Source: Pseudomonas entomophila (GTDB lineage: Bacteria; Pseudomonadota; Gammaproteobacteria; Pseudomonadales; Pseudomonadaceae). Taken from it: a stretch of DNA of 64,000 nt. The stretch spans positions 3,368,001 through 3,432,000 of the forward strand of contig NZ_CP070982.1 of assembly GCF_018417595.1 (NCBI RefSeq). The letters are read 5' to 3'. Position numbers and translations under genes: made by a program. Numbering within the stretch: the first letter of the stretch is position 1; each line of letters starts with the position of its first letter. Under the pieces are notes generated by a model that did not search any database, had not been told where the DNA came from, and saw nothing but the letters and a program-made list of their open reading frames with translations. Positions 52,910 through 60,229 of this stretch are shown piece by piece.

Positions 52910-52932
52910 CCTGTGGCCAAGCCAACCACAGG
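52910..52932 (+). promoter_or_regulatory. Hairpin overlapping moaF ribosome site
   Basis: CCTGTGG-CCAAGCCAA-CCACAGG can form a 7-bp stem whose right arm includes the AGG of the AGGAG ribosome site 10 bp before the moaF ATG. It might tune moaF translation inside the operon. The 76-bp gap to the upstream gene has no other signal. Confidence 0.4.
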
Positions 52933-52942
52933 AGTCACCACC

Positions 52943-53761
52943 ATGAGCAAACCCGCCGACTGGATCACCGTGGGCGCCCTCGCCGAGGGCTTCGCCCCGC
53001 AAGCGTTCACCCTGCCGCAACGGGCCGACCTTGCCGGGCGCATGCTCACCCTGCACTTCGCCAATGGCTGGGTCATCGAGCACCGCTTCGATGCAGAAGA
53101 ACTGCACTGGCACGCCACCGACGGCCACAGCACCGGTAGCGCCAGCTACCGCGCCACGTCGGTGCGCGATGGGCTGTACCTGGTCGATTTCATCAAGCAG
53201 GAAGGCGACCAGGCCTGGTCGATCTCGCTGGTGCTCGATACCCTCAGCCGGTCCTTCACCGCCGTGCTCGGCCGCCTGCCCGACCAGGCGCAGACCGAGC
53301 GCGGCCTGTACACCCGCGCCCTGGCCGGCGAACCCTTGACCGGCGTCGAGGCGACCTTCCTCCACGGCACCCTCGACCGCCCCTGGCAGGACGGCGCCTG
53401 CCCCCACGCGCCGACCACCGAGCTGGTGGGGCTGCGCAACCATTACCGCTACAGCCCGACCGAAGAGTACGAGCACCTCTACCTCAACCCCGAGTACTAC
53501 AGCTGGCAGTGCCTCAAGGGGGTCGAGCAAGGCCTGTGCGACACCGACCGCGCCTACTACTACAAGATCGCCGAGCAGCTGTACCTGTTCGTCTGGTGCG
53601 AGAAGATCGTGCCGACCCTGGGCCTGGTGATGATCGACCTGCTGCAACACCGCAGCGACGGCAAGATCTTCGGCTATGCCGGTGGCGGCTTCGAGGCCCT
53701 GGCCAACTTCCCGGTGTCCTCGTACTGCCGGGTGGTCAACCGTACGGAGTACCCGCAGTGA
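52943..53761 (+). CDS. moaF: MoaF-family protein (monoamine-linked)
   Basis: A 272-residue protein MSKPADWITVGALAEGFAPQ with two related halves: VIEHRFDAEELHWHATDGHS and the MoaF C-terminal part PTTELVGLRNHYRYSPTEEY, LNPEYYSWQCLKGVEQGLCD and EQLYLFVWCEKIVPTLGLVM. The name comes from the Klebsiella monoamine-induced moaEF operon; no enzymatic function is known. The lipocalin/calycin-like beta pattern suggests ligand binding. It overlaps the next SDR gene by 4 bp. Confidence 0.85.
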   Translation: MSKPADWITVGALAEGFAPQAFTLPQRADLAGRMLTLHFANGWVIEHRFDAEELHWHATDGHSTGSASYRATSVRDGLYLVDFIKQEGDQAWSISLVLDTLSRSFTAVLGRLPDQAQTERGLYTRALAGEPLTGVEATFLHGTLDRPWQDGACPHAPTTELVGLRNHYRYSPTEEYEHLYLNPEYYSWQCLKGVEQGLCDTDRAYYYKIAEQLYLFVWCEKIVPTLGLVMIDLLQHRSDGKIFGYAGGGFEALANFPVSSYCRVVNRTEYPQ

Positions 53762-54549
53762 GCCGCCGCGTGCTGATCACCGGCGCCGGCAGCGGCATCG
53801 GCGCGGCCTGCGCCCTGCGCCTGGCGCGCCAGGGCTGGCAGGTGGCGCTGGTGGGGCGGCGCCAGGCGGCGCTCGAACGGGTCGCCGAGGCAACGGGGGG
53901 CCTGGTACTGGCGGGCGATGCGGCGGACAGTGCCACCTGGGGCGGCTTCATCGAGCAGGTCGAAGCGCGCTTCGCCGGCCTCGACGCGGTCATCGCCTGT
54001 GCCGGTGGACACGGCCTCGGGCGTGCCGGCGACACCAGCGACGACGCCTGGCGTGAGGCGCTGCGTGGCAACCTCGACAGTGCTTTCCACACCGCTCGCG
54101 CCTGCCTGCCAATGTTGCAGGCCAGCCGGGGCAGCCTGGTGCTGCTCGGCTCGATCGCCTCGCTGGCGGCCGGGCCCGAGGTGTGTGGCTATACCACCGC
54201 CAAGCATGCCCTGGTCGGTCTGACCCGCTCCCTGGCCCGCGACTACGGCCCTTCAGGGGTGCGGGTCAACTGCGTGTGCCCGGGCTGGGTGCGCACCCCG
54301 ATGGCGGATGCGGAAATGCAGGCGCTGATGGCTTATCACGGTGACGACCTGGAGGCCGCCTACCGGCGCGTCACCCGCGACGTGCCCTTGCGCCGCCCTG
54401 CGGACAGCGACGAGATCGCCGCCGTGTGCCAGTTCCTGGTCAGCGCCGAGGCGAGCATCGTGACTGGCGCGGTGATCACCGCCGACGGTGGCTCGACCGT
54501 GGTCGATGTGCCGACCTTGGCCTACGCCCGCCTGGAGCCCCAGCCATGA
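53758..54549 (+). CDS. SDR-family oxidoreductase 1
   Basis: A 263-residue classical SDR from GTG: cofactor motif LITGAGSGIGAACALRLARQ, NAG-like IACAGGHGLGRAG, catalytic Ser in LLGSIASLAAGPEV and YTTAKHA (Tyr-x-x-x-Lys), ending GAVITADGGSTVVDVPTLAY. NAD(P)-dependent alcohol or keto oxidoreductase; with the amine context, a beta-hydroxylated aromatic amine or its product is a possible substrate. Start overlaps the moaF stop (GTGA). Confidence 0.85.
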   Translation: MSRRVLITGAGSGIGAACALRLARQGWQVALVGRRQAALERVAEATGGLVLAGDAADSATWGGFIEQVEARFAGLDAVIACAGGHGLGRAGDTSDDAWREALRGNLDSAFHTARACLPMLQASRGSLVLLGSIASLAAGPEVCGYTTAKHALVGLTRSLARDYGPSGVRVNCVCPGWVRTPMADAEMQALMAYHGDDLEAAYRRVTRDVPLRRPADSDEIAAVCQFLVSAEASIVTGAVITADGGSTVVDVPTLAYARLEPQP

Positions 54550-55310
54550 GCGCGCAGTACGACTTCAGCGGGCGCACGGTGCTGGTCACCGGGGCGGCCG
54601 GGGGCATCGGCCAGGCCATCGTCGAGGGTTTTGCCGGCAATGGCGCGCGGGTGGTGGCCGTCGATGTCGAGCCTGTGGCGCTGGCATCCTTGGTCGAGGC
54701 ACAGCGTGCACGAGACCATGACGTGCAGGCCCAACTGCTCGACCTGGCGGACGGCCAGGCCATCGCGGCCGTGCTCGATGCAATGCCGCGCCTGGACGTG
54801 CTGGTGCACAACGCCGCGTACTTTCCGCTCATACCGTTTGCCGAGATCACGCCGGCACTGTTGCAGCGCACCCTGGCCGTGAACCTTGGCGCGCTGTTCT
54901 GGCTCACCCAGGGTGCCCTGCCGCTGTTTCGCCAGCAGGCCGGAGGCTGCGTGCTGGCGACCTCTTCGGTGACCGGCCCACGGGTGGCCTACCCGGGCCT
55001 GAGCCATTACGCCGCGTCCAAGGCCGGGGTCAACGGTTTCATTCGCAATGCCGCCCTGGAGCTGGCGCCATTGAACGTGCGGGTCAACGGTGTCGAGCCG
55101 GGCATGGTGCGCACGCCGGCCATGGGCAATCTCGGCGATACCGCGCTGAATGCGCGGATTGCCGCCGGGGTACCCATGGGGCGCCTGGGCGAACCGGCGG
55201 ATATAGCCGCGGCGATGTTGTTCCTGGCGTCCGATGCGGCCGGCTATATCACCGGCCAGACCCTGATCGTGGACGGTGGCGCAACCTTGCCGGAAACCCC
55301 CGCCCAATGA
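54546..55310 (+). CDS. SDR-family oxidoreductase 2
   Basis: A 254-residue classical SDR: VLVTGAAGGIGQAIVEGFAG, VHNAAYFPLIPFAEITPA, Ser in LATSSVTGPRVAYPGLSH and YAASKAG (Tyr-x-x-x-Lys), ending GQTLIVDGGATLPE. It overlaps SDR1 by 4 bp. Two SDRs, MoaF and the LuxR-type gene form a coupled unit behind the aldehyde dehydrogenase. The specific reaction is unknown. Confidence 0.85.
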   Translation: MSAQYDFSGRTVLVTGAAGGIGQAIVEGFAGNGARVVAVDVEPVALASLVEAQRARDHDVQAQLLDLADGQAIAAVLDAMPRLDVLVHNAAYFPLIPFAEITPALLQRTLAVNLGALFWLTQGALPLFRQQAGGCVLATSSVTGPRVAYPGLSHYAASKAGVNGFIRNAALELAPLNVRVNGVEPGMVRTPAMGNLGDTALNARIAAGVPMGRLGEPADIAAAMLFLASDAAGYITGQTLIVDGGATLPETPAQ

Positions 55311-55315
55311 GGCCT

Positions 55316-55403
55316 TTGTAGGAGCGGGTTTACCCGCGATGCAAGCACCTCGGTGCAGGGCACCGGCTACGCCGGTGTTCGCGGGTAAACCCGCTCCTAC
55401 AAC
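55316..55403. repeat. REP variant pair with GGGTTTACCCGCG core
   Basis: TTGTAGGAGCGGGTTTACCC-GCGAT (55316 on) and its inverse GTTCGCGGGTAAACCCGCTC-CTACAA (to 55403) enclose a GCACCGGCTACGCCGGTG stem. It begins 6 bp after the SDR2 stop and ends next to the porin promoter element. Confidence 0.88.
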
Positions 55404-55408
55404 CGCAA

Positions 55409-55449
55409 TGGCGGCCAGGTGCAAGCGCGCTGGCAGCCACGGGCAAGAC
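55409..55449 (+). promoter_or_regulatory. Tandem 19-bp element upstream of porin gene
   Basis: TGGCGGCCAGGTGCAAGCG (55409-55427) and TGGCAGCCACGGGCAAGAC (55431-55449), 22 bp start to start, ending 101 bp before the porin ATG. Same class of site as the oxidase, permease and aldehyde dehydrogenase promoters. CTAATG follows about 20 bp on. Confidence 0.72.
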
Positions 55450-55549
55450 CCTCCCCCCTGTTCCACGCGCTAATGCCCCGTCGCCGTGCGACACCTGCCT
55501 CCACAACAACGCGGCCCCAAGACCGCACATAACGAACGAGGAACGATCC

Positions 55550-56857
55550 ATGCGTCTCACCCCACGCCGTACCGTCCTGGCCCTGGCCTTGCTGGCTGCG
55601 ACCCAGGCCACGTCGGCCCACGAGCTGTACGCCGACGACGACACCCACCTGAACGCCGACCTGCTCGCGGTCTGGGGCATGTTCAACAGCCGCCACAACT
55701 ATGACGGCACGCCCGGTGGCTCGACCTGGCGCGAGGGCTTCATCAAATACGGCCTGAGCGGCGACCACGGCCTGGCCGGCAATGGCAGCCTGTACGGTGC
55801 ACTGAACTGGGTGAGCTCCGGCGCCTGGGGCGACGGCGATGCCGGAGGCAACCAGGATGGCTCCGAGCGCACCACCAAGATCGAGGACGCCTACCTGGGC
55901 TGGCGCTCCGGCACCCTGTTGCCGTTGCTGGGCCAGGATGGCGTGGACATTTCCGGCGGGCGCCAGGTGATCCGCCTGGGCAGCGGCTTCCTGATCAACG
56001 ACGATGGCCCCAACCTGGGTAAAGGCCCGGCCGATGGACACCTCAATCGAGGCGGTGGTTTCTACCTCGGCGCCCGGCATGCCTTCGACCGCACGGCGGT
56101 GTTGCGCCTGGGGGGCAACGAGGGTTTGCACGGCAGCGTGCTCTGGCTCAAGTCCGACAACCGCGCCCAGGCCGAAACCGAACTGGCCGCCGGCACCCTG
56201 GACTACACCCACGCGCTGGGCACCCTGGGCCTGACCTATATCCACGGCATCGATGTCGCCGACCAGTGGGCCAGCGATTTCCAGAAGGCCCGCGAAGGCA
56301 TGGATGTGTACAGCTTTCGCGGTGAGGGCAACGCCGGCTTGGCCAATACCCGCCTGGCCTTCGAATACGCCTGGCAGGACAAGCGTGGCGGCCGGGAAAC
56401 GGCCTGGTACGCCGAGGCTGGCTACACCTTCGCCGAAGCGCCGTGGGCGCCACAACTGACCTACCGCTACACCCGCTACTCAGCGGGTTGGGACCTGCTG
56501 TTCACCGGCCTGTCCGGCGGCTACGGCACCTGGATCCAGGGCGAGGTGGCGGGCAACTATGCCGGCCCGTTCAACACCAACAGCGGCATCCACCATGTCG
56601 GCTTGAAAGCTACGCCACGGGACGACGTCACCGTGGGTGCGCTGTTCTTCGACTTCAATACCGTGCGCACCCGCGACACCCTGAACCTGGATGCGCAGGA
56701 GCTGGACCTGTATGTGGAATGGGCGGTGAACGAACACCTGATCGTCACCCCGCTGCTGGGGCTGTTCAAGCCGCGCAAGGATCAGAGCAATGGCGGCAAT
56801 CAGGTGGGGAGCGGGACCAATGTGTACAGCCAGCTGACGGTGGCGGTGCCGTTCTGA
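55550..56857 (+). CDS. Outer-membrane alginate_exp-type porin
   Basis: A 435-residue beta-barrel protein with signal peptide MRLTPRRTVLALALLAATQA (cleavage after TSA) and a mature region of alternating amphipathic strands with aromatic belts, ending VGSGTNVYSQLTVAVPF (terminal Phe, the OMP signature). The fold resembles AlgE-like (alginate_exp) channels. Its promoter carries the tandem element, so it probably lets aromatic amines or acids cross the outer membrane. An 8-nt-loop terminator follows it. Confidence 0.85.
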   Translation: MRLTPRRTVLALALLAATQATSAHELYADDDTHLNADLLAVWGMFNSRHNYDGTPGGSTWREGFIKYGLSGDHGLAGNGSLYGALNWVSSGAWGDGDAGGNQDGSERTTKIEDAYLGWRSGTLLPLLGQDGVDISGGRQVIRLGSGFLINDDGPNLGKGPADGHLNRGGGFYLGARHAFDRTAVLRLGGNEGLHGSVLWLKSDNRAQAETELAAGTLDYTHALGTLGLTYIHGIDVADQWASDFQKAREGMDVYSFRGEGNAGLANTRLAFEYAWQDKRGGRETAWYAEAGYTFAEAPWAPQLTYRYTRYSAGWDLLFTGLSGGYGTWIQGEVAGNYAGPFNTNSGIHHVGLKATPRDDVTVGALFFDFNTVRTRDTLNLDAQELDLYVEWAVNEHLIVTPLLGLFKPRKDQSNGGNQVGSGTNVYSQLTVAVPF

Positions 56858-56859
56858 GA

Positions 56860-56917
56860 CATCGCGGGGCAAGCCCGCTCCCACAGCGGGTCGTGGGAGC
56901 GGGCTTGCCCCGCGATG
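56860..56917. terminator. Strong 25-bp stem between porin and Dyp peroxidase
   Basis: CATCGCGGGGCAAGCCCGCT-CCCAC and its exact inverse GTGGGAGCGGGCTTGCCCCG-CGATG around AGCGGGTC. It lies 3 bp after the porin stop and 9 bp before the peroxidase stop on the other strand, so it can end both genes. The sequence also belongs to the GTGGGAGCGGGCTTGCCCCG repeat family. Confidence 0.75.
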
Positions 56918-56925
56918 GAGTCCAA

Positions 56926-57804
56926 TCAGCCCAGCAACAGACGCAGGTCAGCGCCGGCCCCGGTCAACGGCGGGCACCAGTAGTAGCCGCCGCTCAGCGG
57001 CCGGCTGAAGCGGTACAGACCATCGATCACACCATCTTCCAGGCCGCTCATGCGGCGCAGTTGCACCTCGAAGGCATCGAACGAATACCCCAGGGCCACG
57101 AACGCCAGACCCGCGCCGCGCTCGTCGGCCCAGGCCAGCGAACGGCGGACGATGAATGCCTCGGGTTCGAAGCTCTCCTGGGCGGTGCGCTTGACGTGGG
57201 CCGACTCGGGCGCGTCGTCGAGCTCTTCGTTATCGCTCAGGCGGCGGCCGATGATGTTGTCCTGCTCATCCTGGGGCAGCGACTTGAAGTAGTTCAGGTC
57301 GTGCTTCCACAGCTGGAACGCGGCAAAGCTCGAACCCGCCAGGCCCGGCACATCGCCCGCCACGATGGCGGCGGCGACGGCGTCTTCGTCCACCGGGTTC
57401 TCGGTGCCGTCTTCGTAGCCGGTCAGGTCATGGCCACCGCGGTGCAGGAAACCATCGACGCTGTCCACCAGGCGCAGGGCCGGCGCCAGGGCCTGTTGCA
57501 GGGCCTGGGCGCGCAGGAACAGCTCGCCGCGCTCTTCGCCGCGCAGCCACAGCCACAGGGCGTGCTGGGTGGCCGGGTTCTCCACCACCGCGTCCAGTTG
57601 CGGGAAGCTGCGCAGGCCAGGTACTTCACGACCCAGGGCCTTGGCCAGCGGCGCGCCGACGGCGAGGACCAGGGTTTTACCGTCGACCTGCGGCAGCAAT
57701 TGGTCCAGGACGGCGGGCAAGGCCTCGACCGCGTCGAGGGCGAAGAACAGGTGGCGGGCATGGGCCGGCACCGGTGTGGCAAGCAGACCTGGCTGGAACG
57801 GCAT
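56926..57804 (-). CDS. Dyp-type peroxidase
   Basis: A 292-residue heme peroxidase: distal GYEDGTENPVDEDA (GxxDG motif, Asp acid-base) at about 128, proximal His in PESAHVKRTAQESFEPEAFI, and heme-pocket RRSLAWADERGAGLAFVALG. The family uses H2O2 to oxidise dyes and phenolics; some members are packed in encapsulins, but no encapsulin gene is here. No signal peptide, so cytosolic (class B type). It is convergent with the porin gene. Confidence 0.9.
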   Translation of the reverse strand: MPFQPGLLATPVPAHARHLFFALDAVEALPAVLDQLLPQVDGKTLVLAVGAPLAKALGREVPGLRSFPQLDAVVENPATQHALWLWLRGEERGELFLRAQALQQALAPALRLVDSVDGFLHRGGHDLTGYEDGTENPVDEDAVAAAIVAGDVPGLAGSSFAAFQLWKHDLNYFKSLPQDEQDNIIGRRLSDNEELDDAPESAHVKRTAQESFEPEAFIVRRSLAWADERGAGLAFVALGYSFDAFEVQLRRMSGLEDGVIDGLYRFSRPLSGGYYWCPPLTGAGADLRLLLG

Positions 57805-57986
57805 GACAGGCTAATCCTCGGCAAAAGCGGGAATGCTACTGCGCCGGGCGCGGCATCGCAACGCGACCCGGGGCCGCTGCTCTCGCTGGGTTTAGTAACA
57901 AACGGTTACCAAGAAAGGCCTATTGCGATTAGCTATCGTTCCAGCGCCGCCTAGACTCCCGGGATCCTTCGCCCGAGAGACCGCCC

Positions 57987-58880
57987 ATGACCGCCTCGCC
58001 GCTGCTCACCGCCGTCCTGCCCCTCGCCCTGGGCATCATCATGCTGGGCCTGGGGTTGTCGCTGACCCTGGCCGACTTCGCCCGGGTGGTCAAATACCCG
58101 AAACCCGTGGTGATCGGGCTGACCTGCCAGATCCTGCTGCTGCCGCTGGTGTGTTTCCTGATCGCCAACGGCTTCGGCCTGGAATCGGCGCTGGCGGTGG
58201 GCCTGATGCTGCTGGCCGCCTCGCCGGGCGGCACCACGGCCAACCTGTTCAGCCACCTGGCCCATGGCGACGTGGCGCTGAACATCACCCTCACCGCGGT
58301 CAATTCGCTGATCGCCATTCTCACCATGCCGTTGCTGGTGAACCTCTCGCTGGCCTGGTTCATGGCGTCCGACCAGGCCATCCCGCTGCAATTCGCCAAG
58401 GTCATGCAGGTGTTCGCCATCGTCCTGCTGCCGGTGGCGCTGGGCATGCTGATCCGCCACTGGGCGCCACGGTTCGCCGCGCGCATGGAGAAACCGATGA
58501 AGCTGGTGGCGGCGTTGTTCCTGGCCTTCACCATCGTGCTGGCGCTGACGAAAGACTGGCAGACGGTGGTCGAGTACGCGCCGGTGGTGGGTGGCGCCGC
58601 GCTGCTGTTCAACCTGCTGAGCCTGGGGGTGGGTTACTGGGTACCGCGCCTGCTGAGCATCCCCCGGCGCCAGGCGATCGCCATCGGTATGGAGATCGGC
58701 ATTCACAACGGCACCCTGGCCATCGCCCTGGCCCTGAGCCCGACGCTGCTGAACAACGCGACCATGGCGGTGCCGGCGGCGATCTACAGCCTGATCATGT
58801 TCTTCACGGCAGCGGGGTTCGGCTGGTGGGTGAGCCGCGGGCAAAAGGCCGGGATCGCGCATAGCACAGGGGCTCTGTAG
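57987..58880 (+). CDS. BASS-family sodium symporter
   Basis: A 297-residue membrane protein of the bile acid:sodium symporter family: TAVLPLALGIIMLGLGLSLT, EEALAVGLMLLAASPGGTTA-like LAVGLMLLAASPGGTTANLF (crossover motif), NITLTAVNSLIAILTMPLLV and GMEIGIHNGTLAIALALSPT. Bacterial members carry small organic acids or pantoate; substrate here unknown. Its stop codon TAG (58878-58880) is formed in the following REP (CTGTAG). Confidence 0.88.
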   Translation: MTASPLLTAVLPLALGIIMLGLGLSLTLADFARVVKYPKPVVIGLTCQILLLPLVCFLIANGFGLESALAVGLMLLAASPGGTTANLFSHLAHGDVALNITLTAVNSLIAILTMPLLVNLSLAWFMASDQAIPLQFAKVMQVFAIVLLPVALGMLIRHWAPRFAARMEKPMKLVAALFLAFTIVLALTKDWQTVVEYAPVVGGAALLFNLLSLGVGYWVPRLLSIPRRQAIAIGMEIGIHNGTLAIALALSPTLLNNATMAVPAAIYSLIMFFTAAGFGWWVSRGQKAGIAHSTGAL

Positions 58881-58961
58881 GAGCGGCTTCAGCCGCGATA
58901 CGGGCAACGCGGTGCATGGCACCCGCTTCGCGGGTGTTCGCGGCTGAAGCCGCTCCTACAG
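58873..58961. repeat. REP inverted pair providing stop codons for two convergent genes
   Basis: CTCTGTAGGAGCGGCTTCAG and its inverse ending CCGCTCCTACAGG. The plus-strand CTGTAG holds the stop of the symporter gene (58878-58880), and the minus-strand CTGTAG holds the stop of the hydroxylase gene (58958-58956). Confidence 0.9.
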
Positions 58962-59420
58962 GCCCCTGCGCCGCTTCAGCTGTTGCTTCAACACTCGCAA
59001 CGGTGGCGCATAGAAGAACCCGAACGAAACACTGCCCTCGCGCCCCTTCACCGCATGGTGCAGCCGATGCGCCCGGTACAGGCGCCTGAGGTAGCGATTG
59101 ACCGGCTTCGGCGCCCGTGGCCAGTGGCGGTGAAAGAAACCGTCATGGGCCAGCACATAGGCCACGCCATACCCTGCCACGCCACCGCCGACCCACTGCA
59201 ACGGCGCATGCCCGGCCTTGCCCAGCGCCACCAGCGCCGTGGCGACCAGCCCCAGGGCGAGCAGATACAGGTCGTTGGTTTCCAGCATGCCCAACTGCGG
59301 TTCATGGTGCGAGCGATGCAGCCACCAGCCCCAGCCATGCATGACGTACTTGTGGGCCAGCGTGCCGACGCCTTCCATGGCCACCAGGGTGCCGAACAGG
59401 ATGGCGAGGTTGAACAACAT
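58956..59420 (-). CDS. Carotenoid/sterol hydroxylase-family protein (CrtZ-like)
   Basis: A 154-residue membrane di-iron hydroxylase-like protein with the His clusters GTLAHKYVMHGWGWWLHRSH, AHDGFFHRHWPRA and LYRAHRLHHAVKGREG, i.e. HxxxxH, HxxHH, HxxxxH and HxxHH, as in beta-carotene hydroxylase CrtZ. No crtB, crtI or other carotenoid gene is near, so a different hydrophobic substrate is possible. It is convergent with the symporter and terminates inside the shared REP. Confidence 0.82.
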   Translation of the reverse strand: MLFNLAILFGTLVAMEGVGTLAHKYVMHGWGWWLHRSHHEPQLGMLETNDLYLLALGLVATALVALGKAGHAPLQWVGGGVAGYGVAYVLAHDGFFHRHWPRAPKPVNRYLRRLYRAHRLHHAVKGREGSVSFGFFYAPPLRVLKQQLKRRRGL

Positions 59421-59493
59421 GAGACGATCCGGGGGGTTGGCAACGAAAGGCGCAAGGGTAACATTGCCGGCAGGTCATTCGGAGGGATTTTCC

Positions 59494-60216
59494 ATGAAGG
59501 ATGTACACGCTTCGGCCAGCACCGGGTTCACCCGCCAGTCGGGCAACTACGAGCAGGGCCGGCCGGACTACCCCATCGCGCTGCAGGACTGGCTGCGCGA
59601 CACCTTGAGTGTCGGCAACGACACGAATGTGCTGGACCTGGGTGCCGGCACCGGCAAGTTCACCCGCCTGCTCACCTCGCTGGCACCGCGCCTGACGGCG
59701 GTGGAGCCGGTGGCCGCGATGCGCGAGCGCTTCCATGAGCAATTGCCCGACGTGCCCGTGCTCGAAGGCACCGCCCAGGCCTTCCACTGGTTCGCCGATA
59801 CCGCCGCCCTGGCCGAGATGCACCGGGTGCTGGCGCCCGGCGGCCGCCTGGGGCTCATCTGGAACGTGCGCGACGAAACGGTGGACTGGGTGGCGCGCAT
59901 CACCGAGATCATCACCCCCTACGAAGGCGACACGCCACGCTTTCACACCGGCCGCTGGCGCGAGGCTTTCGACGGCCGCTGGTTCAGCGCGCCAACCCTG
60001 ACCACCCTGCCCCATGTCCACGAAGGCAGCCCGCAGACCGTGATCATCGAGCGGCTGCGCTCGGTCAGCTTCATCGCCGCCCTGCCCCAGGCCGAGCAGG
60101 ACAAGGTCATGGCGCGCCTGCAGGACCTGATCGACCACCACCCCGACCTCAAGGGCCGCGAGCGCATCGCCTTCCCCTACCAGACCCAGGCCTACCGCTG
60201 CCAGCGCCTGGATTAA
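59494..60216 (+). CDS. Class I SAM-dependent methyltransferase with apparent internal deletion
   Basis: A 240-residue protein MKDVHASASTGFTRQSGNYE with motif I VLDLGAGTGKFTRLLTSLAP (Gly-rich SAM site) and post-I RLTAVEPVAAMRERF. After DVPVLEGTAQ it goes straight to AFHWFADTAALAEMHRVLAP. In homologues as I recall them, about 17 residues (an IPLADASVDAVVCAQ-like stretch, motif II) lie between EGTA and AQAFHWF. The frame remains open, then GGRLGLIWNVRDETVDWVAR and the C-terminus are normal. It may have lost activity. Confidence 0.8.
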   Translation: MKDVHASASTGFTRQSGNYEQGRPDYPIALQDWLRDTLSVGNDTNVLDLGAGTGKFTRLLTSLAPRLTAVEPVAAMRERFHEQLPDVPVLEGTAQAFHWFADTAALAEMHRVLAPGGRLGLIWNVRDETVDWVARITEIITPYEGDTPRFHTGRWREAFDGRWFSAPTLTTLPHVHEGSPQTVIIERLRSVSFIAALPQAEQDKVMARLQDLIDHHPDLKGRERIAFPYQTQAYRCQRLD

Positions 60217-60229
60217 CCGGATTGTCATG

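Noticed and set aside
56443..57954. 503-codon plus-strand frame across porin end and peroxidase
   Set aside because: It runs out of frame through the porin 3' end, a terminator hairpin and antisense to the Dyp peroxidase.
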